From NCBI RefSeq assembly GCF_003255815.1, contig NC_037671.1, forward strand, positions 154,496,645 to 154,560,644: a stretch of DNA of 64,000 nt. The letters run 5' to 3'. Of the stretch, positions 46,375 through 58,999 are shown in pieces. Source of the DNA: Theropithecus gelada. Taxonomy: Eukaryota; Chordata; Mammalia; Primates; Cercopithecidae. Made by a program: the position numbers and the translations under genes. Numbering within the stretch: the stretch's first letter is position 1; every line of letters starts with the position of its first letter. Below the pieces are notes generated by a model that was not told the origin of the DNA, ran no database searches, and was given only the letters and a program-made list of their open reading frames with translations.

Positions 46375-47020
46375 GCGATGACATCTGGAAGAAGACACAA
46401 TTGTCACCGTGAGCTTTTCAATTACTCCTGGAGACTAAGTGTGAGACGCAGTAGTGCAGGATGATTGGATTACGCAAAACGAGACAGATGCCATCTGCGA
46501 GCCATGCGGAAGCTGCTGAGTGCCAAAATGAACATCCTTATTAAACGACGGAGTTCTCATACCATTTGTAGTTTGGTCAGATTTGAAAGATGAGTTGATT
46601 GTTTTTAGATAGTGCTGCAAATAGGCAGGGACTTGGAATCCTCTCTGGCTGTATGAGTAATTACTGTCTCATACTTAAATTAGAAACATTGGTTTTCAGT
46701 TAGGTCTTGAGATTGTTTCCAAAGGATGCTGCTGCATTCATGTTGAAGCATGGCCTGTCCTCTCTGTTTCACTCACAAGGGCCACAGAGTTCTGAGAAAG
46801 AAATCATCAGTTCCTTTCACATCATGACAAAGAAATGTAAAAATTATGACTTTTTGTTAGGAAACAAAAGGATTCCCATACTCTAAAATAATGGCCACAG
46901 TACAGTGGTGGAATGTTTTCCAGAAACTGCCAGGAGGCAGTATTGGAGCTCTGTGTCTCTCTGAGTCCTGAGGCTCCAGAACCAACCCTTCATTTACAAT
47001 CCATTCTCTCATCTTTTTAC
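46375..47020. other. TMEM244 5' flank, apparently unique
   Basis: No repeat recognised. Mild CpG content at 46430-46560 fits a promoter-proximal region; no island. Confidence 0.5.
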
Positions 47021-47032
47021 TGGCACTAACTC

Positions 47033-48190
47033 TATTATTATTTTTATTTTTATTTTTAATTGCTGTGATTACATAGTAATACAGTAATATACCCATAGTA
47101 TTTATGGGGTATATGATATATTTTGACATAGGCATTGAATATGTAATGATCGCATCAAGGTCAGTGGGATTTCCATCACTTCAAGCATTTATCCTTTGTG
47201 TTACAAACAATCCAATTGTACCCTTTTAGTTATTTTCAAATGTACAATTAAATTATTATTGACTATAGTCACTCTGTTGTGCTATCAAATACTAGATCTT
47301 ATACATTCTCTCTAACTCTTTTTTGTATGCATTAACCATCCCCACACTCCCCCTTTCCTCCCACTGCCCTTCCCAGCCTCTGGTAACCATTCTTCTGCTT
47401 TCCATCTCCATGAGTTCAATTGTTTTCCATTTTAGCTCCCGCAAATAAGTGGGGACATACGAAATTTGTCTTTCTGTGCCTGATTTATTTCACTTAACAT
47501 AAGGACCTCCAGTTCCATCCATATTGTTGCAAATGACAGGATCTCATTCTTTCCGTTGACTGAATTCTATTCTGCACCTGTACCACATTTCTTTATCCAC
47601 TTGTCTGTTGATGGACACTTATGTTGTTTCTTAATCTAGGATATTGTGAAACATGCTGCAATATACATGGACATGCAGATACCTCTTCGATAGACTGATT
47701 TCCATTCTTTGGGGTATATACTCAACAGTGGGATTGCTGGATCATATGGCAGTCCTATTTTTGCTCCTTTGAGGAACTTCCAAACTGTTCTCCATAGTGG
47801 CTGTACTAATTTACATTCCCACCAACAGTATATGAGGGTTTCCTTTTCTTCACCTCCTCACCAGCACTTGTTATTGCCTGTTTTGGGATAAAAGCCATTT
47901 TAACTGGGGTGAAGTCATATTACTTTGTAGTTTTAATTTGCATTTCTCTGATGATCAGTGATGTTGAGCAGTTCTCACATACCCGTTTGCCATTTGTATG
48001 TCTTCTGATAAATGTCTATCAGATAGTTTGAGCATTTTAAAATCATATTATTAGATTTTTTCCTGTAGAGTTGTTTGAGCTCCTTATATATTCTGGTTGT
48101 TAGCCCCTTGTCAGATGGGTAGTGTTTGAGTACTTTTTTCCCATTCTGCAGGTTGGTGTCTTCACTTTGTTGATTGATTCCTTTGCTGTG
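47033..48190 (-). mobile_element. 5'-truncated L1 (L1MA-type), antisense
   Basis: The plus strand starts with the T-rich tail (47033-47058) and L1MA-like 3' UTR ('cacttcaagcatttatccttt', 'ccagcctctggtaaccattc'), then ORF2 C-terminal antisense to 'gattgattcctttgctgtg'. Likely TSD ggcac(t/c)aact at about 47023 and 48190. About 1.15 kb. ORFs such as 47709-47891 are relics. Confidence 0.9.
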
Positions 48191-48429
48191 GCACCAACTT
48201 TAGATGGGAACTTAGCTGTGCCCTGTAATCCTTTATCCGTTACAGCATCTCCTTAACCTCTATAAAGAGAAGATTCTGCAATACCTACCTGCATACCAAA
48301 AGCAAAGGTGAAAAGAGTGCCTTCAGCAAGTCCAGGCCTTGATAGTTTTCATCTGAGTATGTTATTGAATTTGACATTCATAATGTATATTAATAACACT
48401 ATCAATGCTCTTTTATTCATATACCTTAG

Positions 48430-48600
48430 ATAATTCCTTTAATATGGGGTTGCCCTGTTCTCTGCTTATATTGTGAGTTCTTGCAGAAAAAGACTTTTCT
48501 GTCTGCTAGTAACACTGAAACAGCTCCCAGTGTCGTCTTCAGATCTCAGCACATGGTGGACCCTAAGTAAATGCTGATTGTCCAAATCCCATGCCCTGCC
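48430..48600 (+). mobile_element. L2 3'-end fragment
   Basis: 'ctgcttatattgtgagttcttgcagaaaaag … cagcacatggtggaccctaagtaaatgctgattg' fits the L2 3' end. Confidence 0.6.
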
Positions 48601-48651
48601 CTGTTTGTAACAGTGATGACCCAGACTTTCTCCTTAAAGAGGGCAGGTGGA

Positions 48652-48981
48652 GGCCAGAGGGCGGTGGCTCATGCCTGTAATCCTCCCACTTTGGGAGGCC
48701 GAGGTTGGTGGATCACAAGGTCAGGAGTTCAAGACCAGCCTGGCCAACATAGTGAAATGCTGTCTGTACTAAAAATACAAAATAATTAGCTGGGCGTGGT
48801 GGCGGGCGCCTGTAATCCCAGCTCCTCGGGAGGCTTAGGCAGGAGAATCATTTAAACCGGAAGGCAGAGGTTGCAGTGAGCCAAGATCACGCCATTGTAC
48901 TCCAGCCCTGGTGACAATGAGGGATTCCGTCTCAAAAAACAAGCAAACAAACAAAATACAAAAATTAAAAAAAAAAAAAAA
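48652..48981 (+). mobile_element. Alu, full length, sense
   Basis: 'gccagagggcggtggctcatgcctgtaatcc' to 'ggattccgtctc' with a mixed A-rich tail. ORF 48571-48789 is Alu-derived. Confidence 0.93.
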
Positions 48982-48989
48982 GTGGAACT

Positions 48990-50160
48990 TCCTGGGAGTC
49001 AGAGCACAGCATAAAGCAGAGGACTTGTGCCTGACTCACTCTACTCCCAACACAGGCTGCTTTGTGTACAACTCAGATGCCTTCTGAATTACTCAGGTAA
49101 ATAATAACCACCCAAAAACTATCGCTCAGGAAGTTGGCACCATACATTGGGAACCAATACTCCAGCAACTCTACTGGATAAAATACTGAAAAGTACTAAT
49201 TTTCTATAATTACATTGGAAAAAAATTTGAAGGCCAGTAGTCTGATGGGTAGAGATTATGTGTGTATGGGTATTTACATCTATAATAAGCATCTTTTTTT
49301 TTTTTTCATCAGAGTCACCACACTGGATTTAAGCATCATTTATTGAATTGCTACTGTGATCTATTGTGAGAAAAAGGCATGAGGCATACGCATACACATT
49401 CAGCAACTACAATTCTGATTTCCAAGTCTGTCATTAGACTGATGAAATATTTACATGTGTACATTTTATATGTATATGTGTGTGCATATATATAGTGTAT
49501 ACATATATTCATTCAGCACATACTTATGATAAAGAATAAAATATATACAACTCTTCACATTCTTGAGTTCTGAATTGTGCTCCTTCATATTTCATCATGT
49601 TTTAAATTATTTTCAGTCCTTTTGTGTAATTTGTATCCAGAGTTCTCCTTTGTTTGTTAAAAATCTGACTCAGCTACTTCCTTCATGATAGAGGCATTCA
49701 AAAACTTCAAGGTACTAAAGAAATATTTTCAAGATTGTGGCACATAATTTAGAATTTCTCCTTGATAAAATCAAAAGAGAAAATGAGCTCAGATCCACAA
49801 TTACTAATTGCAAATCGTTAGGGCCAGATAGGCTTCCAGTTTCAGAAAATTTTGAATTTTAGTCAAATAATAGGATCCATATAGTATATCACATGTCCAA
49901 GTAGTCCAGAACCTCCCTCTGTATCCAAACATTGTTTGAGCAGCAAAATGTATAAATATTTGCCAGAAGTGGGATAAATGAAAATTAAATAATTTTGTCA
50001 ATTTGGTTTCATCACCAAATTCATTAAGGTCTGGTAATATTCTGTCACCCAAGGATAATAAAAATAGTTTCCACGGATTTTTAGATTTTTGGATTCACAA
50101 AAGGAGTACTAGACAAATACAGATTTAATTATAAGAATCTACAGATTGGCATTGATAATA
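48990..50160. other. 5' flank, no recognised feature
   Basis: AT-rich; a TG/TA-rich patch lies at 49455-49510. No gene seen. Confidence 0.45.
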
Positions 50161-50164
50161 GAAC

Positions 50165-50516
50165 TCTTGCTAAATTAAATTAAATTTGGCCTAAAGCAGC
50201 CTCTGCACATAACAGACTGCAGCCTAACGTAAGAGCATATTCTTATAAGGAGTTGCTGAGCCTCAGCCAATCACAGCAGCTGAGCTTTGGCCAATCACAG
50301 ACTGTCAACCAATCAGAGAGTGTCTATATCAGGCAAATACTGAACTGTAGCCAATCAAGCTGTTTCTGTATGTAATTTCCTTTTCCTAATACTGCCTCCC
50401 CATGTTGAGTGGAGCTCTCTGAACCTCTCCTGGTTCTGAGGGCTGCCCAATAGATGAATAATTCTTTCCTCAAATAAACTCTGCTAAATTTAATTTTTCT
50501 AAAGTTTTTCTTTTAA
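50165..50516 (+). mobile_element. Solo ERV-type LTR, family uncertain
   Basis: LTR-like layout: repeated 'ccaatca' boxes at 50269, 50291, 50310 and 50351, 'tgaacctctcctggttctgagggctgccc', an AATAAA at about 50475, and the 3' end 'tgctaaatttaatttttctaaagtttttctttta' seen in a group of primate LTRs. No internal viral sequence beside it. ERV class and exact ends not settled. Confidence 0.6.
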
Positions 50517-50519
50517 AAC

Positions 50520-52000
50520 TGTAAATACAATTTTAAATGATGTGGTAAAAATAAAAATGCTGTGTTGACAAAGTCAATTTGTCCCCAAGAAATTAAAAAG
50601 TAAAATTTCTTTGCCCTCAGTGCCAGAAGGAAATAAGAGATTTCCCCTGATGCTTTCTGCTCCATTATAGCTGGCTTTGCTTTGGAAGTCTGATGGTGTT
50701 ATATTTTTAGTTTTACTGATTCTCTCTAACCCATTTCTTCCCTTCAGGCCCTTCTACCACATCTATTGTTCACTGCCTTTGTGAAATTGAATTATTCTAT
50801 AGGATATCACTAAATCATAAAAACATTAAGAATAAACAGACTCTATTTTATTTCAGGGAGCCATGAAAATAATGGTCAAAAGTGGGGTAATTTTTTTTCT
50901 GTTTACAGCCTTCATGGAATTTAGGTTTAGGCCCATGTTAAGGCAAAGATACATGTATACACACGAACACACACTGATTTCACTGCTTCATATTTGTTGA
51001 ATAGTAAATTGTGTCTTGAAAGATAAAGGCACAATAAGGAGGAGTGCCCCGTATGGTAAGGAATGGCACGGCGTCATAAAAGAGTTGGCATGGATGACTA
51101 GTTATGAATATTCAAACTGTTATTAGATAGATAGTAGTCTCCATGCTGCCTTCCATAAACCTAAACCAGGTTTACCAATGACTGCAAATGTGGACACTTG
51201 AGTTTTGGTATCTCATTTTACTTACTTTTAAGCCAGTTGACTATGTGCTGCATCTTATCATAGGTAGTACGGAATAAAGGATCATCTTTAAGAGGATATA
51301 GAAAAGATCTGGAGATATACATTGTATCAACTTGAATTCACATTGGGAAAGAAACATACAAGTTAGAGCAATTCAATGCAGTGATCACACAGTAAAAATA
51401 AATACGAAAGATGAAGTTAGAGCCCTAATTCAAAGAATATGAGTTGTATCTTCAATAGGAAAATAAAATAGAGTGGAGAGAAGGAGAGAGGGGGCATTCA
51501 GATAAGAGAAATATAAAGTACAAAGGAAGTGAGAACAAGGCAATGAGATCTGCTTTGCTAGAGAATGAGAAATAAGACTAATGCAGGGGTGGAATGTTGA
51601 TTGGTGAAGGCCTCAAAGGACAAAAGGAGCGTTGTATTTTGGTTCAAAATAAAACAGCACTGTTCTTGAGCAGCAGCATGAAAGACAAAATCAGCAGATG
51701 TGAAAAATTATTTTAACAGCAATATAGGAGAAGAGACGACAAAGTGAGTATATATTGGCTTATTGAAAAGGCTTGAAGTTTGATTTTGGGGCTTAGAATA
51801 ATTGAGAATAGTTAGATTTTTGAGAACACCTTGGAAATAACAGCCTTCTTGATGAGAAACTGAGGAAGGGGGAACAAAGAAGAACAAAAATAAAGTCAAG
51901 ATTTTAATGCCAATAAATTAAGGGGATTACAATGCTATTGATAAGAATAGGTTATGAAAACAGGCAATGAAAAGCAAACTGTGGGATTCAACACATTAAC
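50520..52000. other. 5' flank, no recognised feature
   Basis: No coding signal or named repeat. Confidence 0.45.
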
Positions 52001-52158
52001 TTTCAGGGTCAGTTCATACATCAGTGGGCATCAGAATCACTTGGAGGACTTGTTACAATACAGATAGAAGGGCCTCAAACCAGAGTTTCTAATTCAATAG
52101 GTCTTGGGTGGACCTAGTGTTTGCACTTCTGAGTACCATATTTTGAGAAGCACTTATT
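52001..52158 (+). mobile_element. MER5A hAT MITE
   Basis: 'gggcatcagaatcacttggaggacttgttacaatacagat … ccagagtttctaattcaataggtc … ttgagaagcact' is MER5A. Confidence 0.85.
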
Positions 52159-52159
52159 T

Positions 52160-52865
52160 AAATTATGTCCTCTAAGACAATTCATGATGGTTGAAGGTGA
52201 GGATGGAGGTCTGGGCCAACGACATAAGTATGAGAAGTATCTATACCCAGGCTGTTGTTGAAATTTTGTCGCGGAAATTTCTGACTTACAGCACTTTCTA
52301 TGATTTTGATACCTTCCATCAACTGTTTCCTTAATTATATGCTCATATTGAAGTGAAATGAATGTTTATTCTCTGGCAGTTGGGAGTAAAAGGGGCTGAA
52401 AGTTTAAGAAATAAAAACATTCTGAAAATAGACAGTGAGTGTATAAGGGAAGATCAGAGCATAGCTTTTGAAGAATGCAACAGAAAGAGAACCAGGAGGG
52501 AATTGCAATCAGGCATTATGTGATATTGGGAAAAAAGACTAGGTACTTGACAATCTACTCTAGAAATTTCTTCTCACTCTCTGCAAAGATGCAAAAAGGT
52601 GGAAATTTAAAAGGAAAAGTTAATAAGTCTACTTTGTATTTTAATTATTGTCAAGTACCCAGGTGCTTAAGTGAAGAGTTTCATGTACATATAAATTACT
52701 TCTGTGCCCTAGCATATTTGTAGAAATCTAAATGAGATGTTGTTCCATTTAAAATTTAAATAACTCCCTTGAGAAAATGCCAACCAGACTGCTTCAACTA
52801 GAAGCCAATGCATAAACATGTATTTGTTATTTACTTGTTAATGTGTTCAGTATCTTGATGTATTC
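52160..52865. other. 5' flank, no recognised feature
   Basis: No gene. A 12-bp inverted repeat (gtacttgacaat at 52543, attgtcaagtac at 52647) is present but may be chance. Confidence 0.4.
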
Positions 52866-52870
52866 TGGCC

Positions 52871-52894
52871 TTTTTTTTTTTTTTTTTTTTTTTT
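52871..52894 (+). repeat. Poly(T) tract of about 24
   Basis: Isolated T-run with no Alu or L1 body recognised on either side. Confidence 0.9.
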
Positions 52895-52899
52895 GCATG

Positions 52900-55580
52900 A
52901 AAACTAAAGTCCTGTGTTATGTGATTTGATGACCCTAAAATGATGTTTGGAAAACTAAACAAACAATATTGTGGTAGATGCAGACTATACCATTTATACA
53001 AAGGCTCCCCTCAACCCTTCAAAAATAATGGTTACAAAGTGATACTACATTGTTCCCAAAGGGCTCAGACGTGTCTGAGCTTACACTTTTTACAAAATGG
53101 CGGGTTCAGATCCCTGAACCTAACTTTTTAAAGGATGACGCAGTGGAGGGGAGTTCGCCTGAGACTCCAGAGCAGGGAAGGTGATTAAGGGGCAAACTGA
53201 CTTTGTTTAGCAGGCTCGAGCTCATTGTATCAGCCTTGGTTCTGGCAAGACAGCTGCTGGCAGAAATGTTCAGCCATTTTACATTCTCTGTATCCTGATT
53301 AGAACTTACCTCTTACCAGAATGATTTGAAGTTAAAATGAAGTTGGGGGAAAGTTCAAGCAATCCTTAATACTTGAAAATGTACAGCTTCCAGGCTCCAA
53401 CTGGGGAAAAATTTGACTAAAGCCAGATTATATGTATATATATGTATATATAAAACATGCCCGTAGGGTTTCTTGGACATAAAATTGTTTTTTGAAGACA
53501 ACAATATGATGAGTTAAGAGTGAATGAATCAGAAACATACGGATTAAATTTTCCCTGAAATTTGCATGGATTTGGAAGTCATGGAGAAAAGGGCACTTGG
53601 CAGGATGCATTTGGGATTTTACTGAACCAAAAGCATTTGAGAAATTATCTGAGGTTCTTGGGTGGATGCAAAACTGTGCCAATTTTTTTTTTCATTTTTA
53701 CAAACTGCACTAAACTAAAAAAAAGAAATAAAAGTCACCTAATTATAATTTAATGAAGACATGGAATACTGCTTGTACAGCAACTACCAAGCTTCACAGA
53801 TAAGCATTAGTTTTCTAAGGGATTGGGCTGAGGGCATTTACGCACAAATATAAATCAAACATTGGCATTAGTTTCACAGACTACAAAGAAATGCTCAATG
53901 CCCAGAGATACAGCAGAAGTACAACCTGATGCTGTGGAGAGAATGCTTCATTTGCTGGCCATTTTATTTCCCCTCAACCTAAATGAAACTAAAATAAACA
54001 ACAATAACTAAAATGTCACTTTAAGAAAAACACGTAGTGATGCTTACGTGTATGCATTATTAGGCTCTTTTGTTTGTTTTAGTACACAGCATGTCTATAT
54101 CATATCACTCTTGGGGTGTGACCACGCTACAGCAAGGCCTTGTGGGACTTCTAGTATCAGGTAAGACAAAGCCAGGTTTATACTAATCTTGGTGCTTTAG
54201 CAAGTAAAAGTAAGCTTCAAGTTGCTTTAAAAGCTTTTAAAAGGTTTAAACAAAATGATATATGAGGAAAACATGTATTTTAAAAAAATCTCAGTTCTAT
54301 TGTTTTTATTGTACTAAATATTGTTCAGCACTAGCAAAGATCTTAGTTTAACGATTTTTCCCATGCCTTTTTTCTGGTGGATCAAAAACTAGCATGCTAT
54401 TCATACAGGATCCTATTCAATAACTATATTCATGTAATAGCTTAGAAAGTAGTTACAAAGAGATTTTCTAAATAGTCACTTTTCAGTGTTTAGTTGAAAA
54501 GGAAGGTAAAGAAGAGGAATGGAATGCATGGTGAGAGCTTTTATAGGGTTGGATATGTATGATAATCTTTGTAGTTTTAATCCAGGAATCTAAAATTTAG
54601 ACATACCATGGACATAAGCAAGAATATCAGAAACCTCAACTTACCCCAAATTTGCTCTTGACCCTGGGTAAGTGAATTCACTGTTTTTTACTTTGCAGAT
54701 GGGTTCTAGCTTCTCAAAAGGAAGGTTCATTTGAGCATAAAACCTATCATAAGCACTTCCAGCTAATAAGCTAATAATAGGAGCAGTTTTTAAGTGAAAT
54801 CTGAGCTGAACTGGGGAGTCATTTATAGATCCTGTTAGGTGTGCACATTTTTACTTGGGCAAACTAAATTAGCTGTGTAAATAACATTTAAAATAGTTGA
54901 AAGTCAGTCTCATGGACTTCTTACCTCTGGCAATATCCTGTCATATGCAGGGAAGGAGAACTTGGAGAGGGTAAACAAGCATGGGAAAGTGGATGGGTTT
55001 GCTCAGAAGATGCTAAGAGACCCAAGATACGGATGCTTGATTTCTACAAGTTTTTCTTTAGAGAAAATATCATGTCTATCTGAAGGGGATAGGCCTTCAT
55101 GTTGGCAGAAAGGAAGTCCAGAGACCTCTGCGAATTTCCAAATTTGTGAATGCCACCGTAAAACACTATTTTCCTACAAAACAAAAGCAAAACCACAAGT
55201 GAAGATCTATGCACCTCTTCAGACACATGGTGATTGATCTCTCTCACCTACAAGTACATTTTTCCTGGCTCTGGTACTTGCTGTATCAATTTTTCAATCT
55301 GTTTTTACTTATTTCCATACAGAACACACAAGGGAACTCAGTTGCCTCATAGAGTGGAACTGTTGTAAAACAATTCAATAGATCATAGATTTCTATTTTT
55401 ATGGCTAAAAGCCATTCATTTATTACACTGGTTACTTCATCTTCACTTCCATCTTTGGCCTTAACAATTGTCTTTCTTTCCAGGGCCTGTTTTTTAAAAT
55501 AAGAGCAATTTTGTCTCATTACCAGATTTACTGCATGTGCCCTATTACGGAGGGAAAAGAAGCTGCTCCAGGTTGTGGCT
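52900..55580. other. 5' flank, mostly unassigned
   Basis: No gene recognised. A TATG/TA patch lies at 53430-53455. An exon-like segment at 54083-54160 is discussed under findings. Overlapping ORFs at 54962-55247 have no family resemblance. Confidence 0.4.
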
Positions 55581-55582
55581 AC

Positions 55583-55612
55583 TGAATGAATGAATGAATG
55601 AATGAATGAATG
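55583..55612 (+). repeat. (TGAA)n microsatellite
   Basis: About 7.5 copies of TGAA. Confidence 0.95.
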
Positions 55613-55689
55613 ACTGCACTCTCACCTTAGTGAGGCAACCAGTTCTTATGGATGAGCTCCATAGCAAACAGAGCTCAAATTTGAGCCTC

Positions 55690-55940
55690 AGCCTGAGACT
55701 CACTTCCCTCAGGGTGTTTTCCAATACTCTTCCCCAACCCAACACATTCGCCTTAGTTAGTGCATCTACCTGTGTGTTTCTATGGCACCTTGCACATTGC
55801 CCATCATAGCTCTTGTCACTTTCCATTGTGATTGCCTATTTACTTATCTTTATACCCACTAGACTATAAACCCTATTAAGGCGGGTATTGTGTCTGACCG
55901 GGTTTATTTCTACAATGCAAGCACGTAGAAAATGCCCAAG
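55690..55940 (+). mobile_element. L2 fragment
   Basis: 'tgtttctatggcaccttgcac … actagactataaaccctattaaggcgggtattgtgtctgaccgggtt' is the L2 3' region. Confidence 0.8.
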
Positions 55941-55984
55941 ACACACACACATGCACACATACATGGACACACATTCATATATAC

Positions 55985-56031
<47 letters not shown>

Positions 56032-56040
56032 CATCCATAC
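55941..56040 (+). repeat. (CA)n/(CATA)n compound microsatellite
   Basis: Interrupted CA and TA repeats over about 100 bp. Confidence 0.93.
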
Positions 56041-56044
56041 ATAT

Positions 56045-56860
56045 ATTAACAGATAAATAAATGGATCATGGGCTACATTCAGATATATACGGTCCTTTAT
56101 TTTAAGTGGAATACAGTGCCTACTAAAGGACTGTATACATTTGAAAGTGTGAAAACATGAATAGTAGAATAGCAAAAGTGTACAAAAGTTCAACAACAGA
56201 CTTAAACGTGATAGATTTCCAGACCAGAGAGATTTAAAAAACATTTTTAAGTGTGCTTTTTCTTAAAGAAACCATACATTCCTTCATTTTACACAACCTT
56301 TCCTTTTCTTTCATTCCTCAACATTGAATACACTGTTGACTGCTTTAGATCTATTTAACAGACAAACAAATTGAAGCCAAAAACTGTGTTTTTCAGAATG
56401 CCTAATGATATCCATCTTTGTCTTGAGATGTCACATTTATGAAATCCATGGTTTTTATCACTAATACCAATGTTTTCATTTTTCCAATTTTTATTGTTTT
56501 ACAAAATAAGAAGGGAAAGGGCAGTAAAGAGTAAAATGAGTGTATAAACAGAGCTGTGCCGGCCAGAAAGGTGACAGAGCCAAAAGAGCTGAGGTTTGGC
56601 AGACAACTTCACCACATGCAATCCATCAAGCTCCTCTGGATCTTCCTCCAAAGTGTACCTTGCATATATCAGCTTCTCTCATTTTCTATTACCATCTCCA
56701 TGGTCAAGCCACCGTTATCCTTCCTTATACTACTCTACTAGTCCTCTGTGTCCTCACATGGTCTTTTCTCTGTGTGTGCACATCCCTGGTGGCTGTTCAT
56801 GTGTCCAAATTTCCTCTTCTTATAAGGACATCAGTCGCATTGGATTAGCGCCCACTCTAA
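56045..56860. other. 5' flank, no recognised feature
   Basis: Three overlapping plus-strand ORFs at 56540-56934 overlap the L2 start and have no family resemblance. Confidence 0.4.
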
Positions 56861-56864
56861 CAAC

Positions 56865-57415
56865 TCTGCTTTTACTTTTGCCACCATATAATACTCATTT
56901 ACCACAAAGCAGCCAGAATCAGTTTAAAATATAAGTCAAATCATTGGCTTAAAATCTTCATTAACTTCTTAGTGCTTAAAAAAAAAAAAAAGATTCTAAT
57001 TGTTTATTCTGTCGTAGAAAGGTCTCCCTACCTGGAATGGCTGAATTGTCTGACCTCATTTGACAAGTACACCCTTCTCCTGCCCATTGTACACTTTTGT
57101 ACACTTTTCTTCCACCTATTGGCCTTTGTTGCATCCCAAGTATGCCAACCTCTTTCCCACCTCGTGTGGCCTTTACTTTCTGCTCCTTCTGCCTGTGATA
57201 CCCTTCCCTTCATCTTTGTCACCTCTTTCAAATCTCAGGTTATCTGTCCTCTGAAACAGCCACCCAGTGACTCTAGCATACCATTCTATTTTACATCTCT
57301 GCACAGAGCTTATTGCTCTTTAGTAATTTTCTTCTTTTTGTTTAGTGCCATTTTCTCTAAAAGAATGAAGACCTTGGAGAGCAGGGGTCTTGTGGCTCTT
57401 GGAGGAAGTTGAAGC
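56865..57415 (+). mobile_element. L2 fragment, long
   Basis: 'agcagccagaatcagtttaaaatataagtcaaatcattggcttaaaat', 'ggcctttactttctgctcc', 'ttcaaatctcaggttatctgtcctc', 'gagagcaggggtcttgtgg' follow L2 order over 550 bp. The 146-codon ORF at 56972-57412 lies inside it and is not a gene. Confidence 0.85.
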
Positions 57416-57810
57416 TCTCGATTAATGGGTAATTCTCAGATTTTTTTTTTACACAAATCAAAAGCTGATTACATTCTTCACGAGAAAATTATGTCAGGAA
57501 GATACCAAATGCTAACAAACTCCCTTTGTCCAGATTTCTTTTTTTCTGAATATCAGGCTAATTGGAAAGATCAAATGCATGCGAGGTACTGCAAAACTCA
57601 CTGCATACATAGAAAGGGGTAATGTGGGTGGAAACACAGAGCATAATGTGTGAGAACACTTAACACAGGCCCCAGCACATATATTAGGCACCAAAATCTG
57701 TTCATTGGTTTATATGTTTATCACTTATTATTTGTTAATCCCTTAATTTATTCACTCACCAGGTCTAGCTCACCAATCCCAAGAGAAGCTGCAGATATCG
57801 ATTATAAAAC

Positions 57811-57858
57811 TTACTTCTTATCCCTGTCTGTGTGTCTCCAGAGAGGGATAAGAAGTAA
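57811..57858. repeat. 15-bp perfect hairpin, 18-nt loop
   Basis: Arms ttacttcttatccct (57811-57825) and agggataagaagtaa (57844-57858). Confidence 0.92.
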
Positions 57859-57859
57859 A

Positions 57860-58135
57860 TCCACCAAAGCAGTTAAAGTCTAGAAAAGCTGGACCTGGAA
57901 CTGACTGCTTTGCAGCCTTTCAGTGTCAAATAGTAACAAAACCAACAAGGAACTTAATGACTCAGAACCAAATACACTCAACATAAAAATTTTTCTAAGA
58001 GAAATTTGATAGATGATTCTTGGACAATTAAGCATGTACTTGATCTCAGAATCACTACTGATTTTCAATTCTCTTAAAAGTGAAAATTAATTCATAAATT
58101 TGCTAACTATGAAGACCTTTAAATATTATTCTAGT
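57860..58135. other. 5' flank, no recognised feature
   Basis: No gene or named repeat. Confidence 0.4.
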
Positions 58136-58139
58136 TACA

Positions 58140-58575
58140 GAAAGCTTGATGGCATAAAGTAATGATTTTTTATGCCCATAAATTCTAGGTCAGAAATTCA
58201 AGGGCACTGTTGGTTATATCTCACTTAGGACTACAGTCAGATTTTGCTTGGGGTGACTGTCATCTGAAGGTTTTGGGGCTTCAGGATTCTCTTCTAAGGT
58301 GCCTTTCTTACAGGTGTGAGAAGTTGATCAGCTGCTCCAGTGTTCCTCTTCAAGGAGCCACTTTAATGCCCTCGTAGTATGGTGGCTGTCTTCCCCCAGA
58401 GAGAGCAATCTAAGAGATCAGGGTGATAAATACAATAGCTTTGCACCCCTGAGACCATATACAATCACTTTTGTACTCTCGCCGTCACACAGGGCCAGCC
58501 TTGATTCATCTACTAAATCCAGAGAGGGCTCTATAAGGGTGTGGGTCATTGGGGATCATTTTGGAGGCTAACACA
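58140..58575. mobile_element. Ancient interspersed repeat, family not assigned
   Basis: 'ctgtcatctgaaggttttggggcttcagg', 'atggtggctgtcttcccccagagagagcaatctaagagat' and 'gggtcattggggatcattttggaggct' are phrases I know from a mammalian repeat but cannot name with certainty. Confidence 0.5.
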
Positions 58576-58794
58576 AATATCATTAAATATTAACATCTTG
58601 GGTAGATAATATGATTAGAGGGTGCCTGAGGACCAAACAAGGATTTTTACATTACAAAAGTTAAGAGAAATGAATTGATTATAGCAATCAGTAACATGAG
58701 TATAGTTTTAAATAAAAAAGCATAATTATAGCATATTCATAGGAAAACCTGAAATTATTTTAATCACTGAATGTTCTGCATACCTTTGAAGACA

Positions 58795-58915
58795 GGATCG
58801 TTCACTGACTCATTTATCCAAACATTCATTTCACTAAAATGTATTGAATAATTGCTATATACAGGGTCTTGTGAAGGAACCTGTGAAAAAAGTATGAATT
58901 TTGACATCCTCTTTT
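58795..58915 (-). mobile_element. L2/MIR-type fragment, antisense
   Basis: 'ctcatttatccaaacattcatttcactaaaatgtattgaataattgctatatacagggtctt' resembles an antisense L2 3' end. Confidence 0.45.
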
Positions 58916-58999
58916 CAAATGTAATATAGGTCAATAAAGGCATTAGTAGTTTGACCAATAAATTGTAGGAAAAACAACTCTCTACACTGATTGGTACCT

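Noticed and set aside
52543..52658. 12-bp inverted repeat with a ~92-bp spacer
   Set aside because: Match length and spacing are close to chance expectation for 64 kb, with no further pairing beyond the arms.
56972..57412. 146-codon plus-strand ORF
   Set aside because: Lies within a recognisable L2 element and shows no protein family pattern or splice context.
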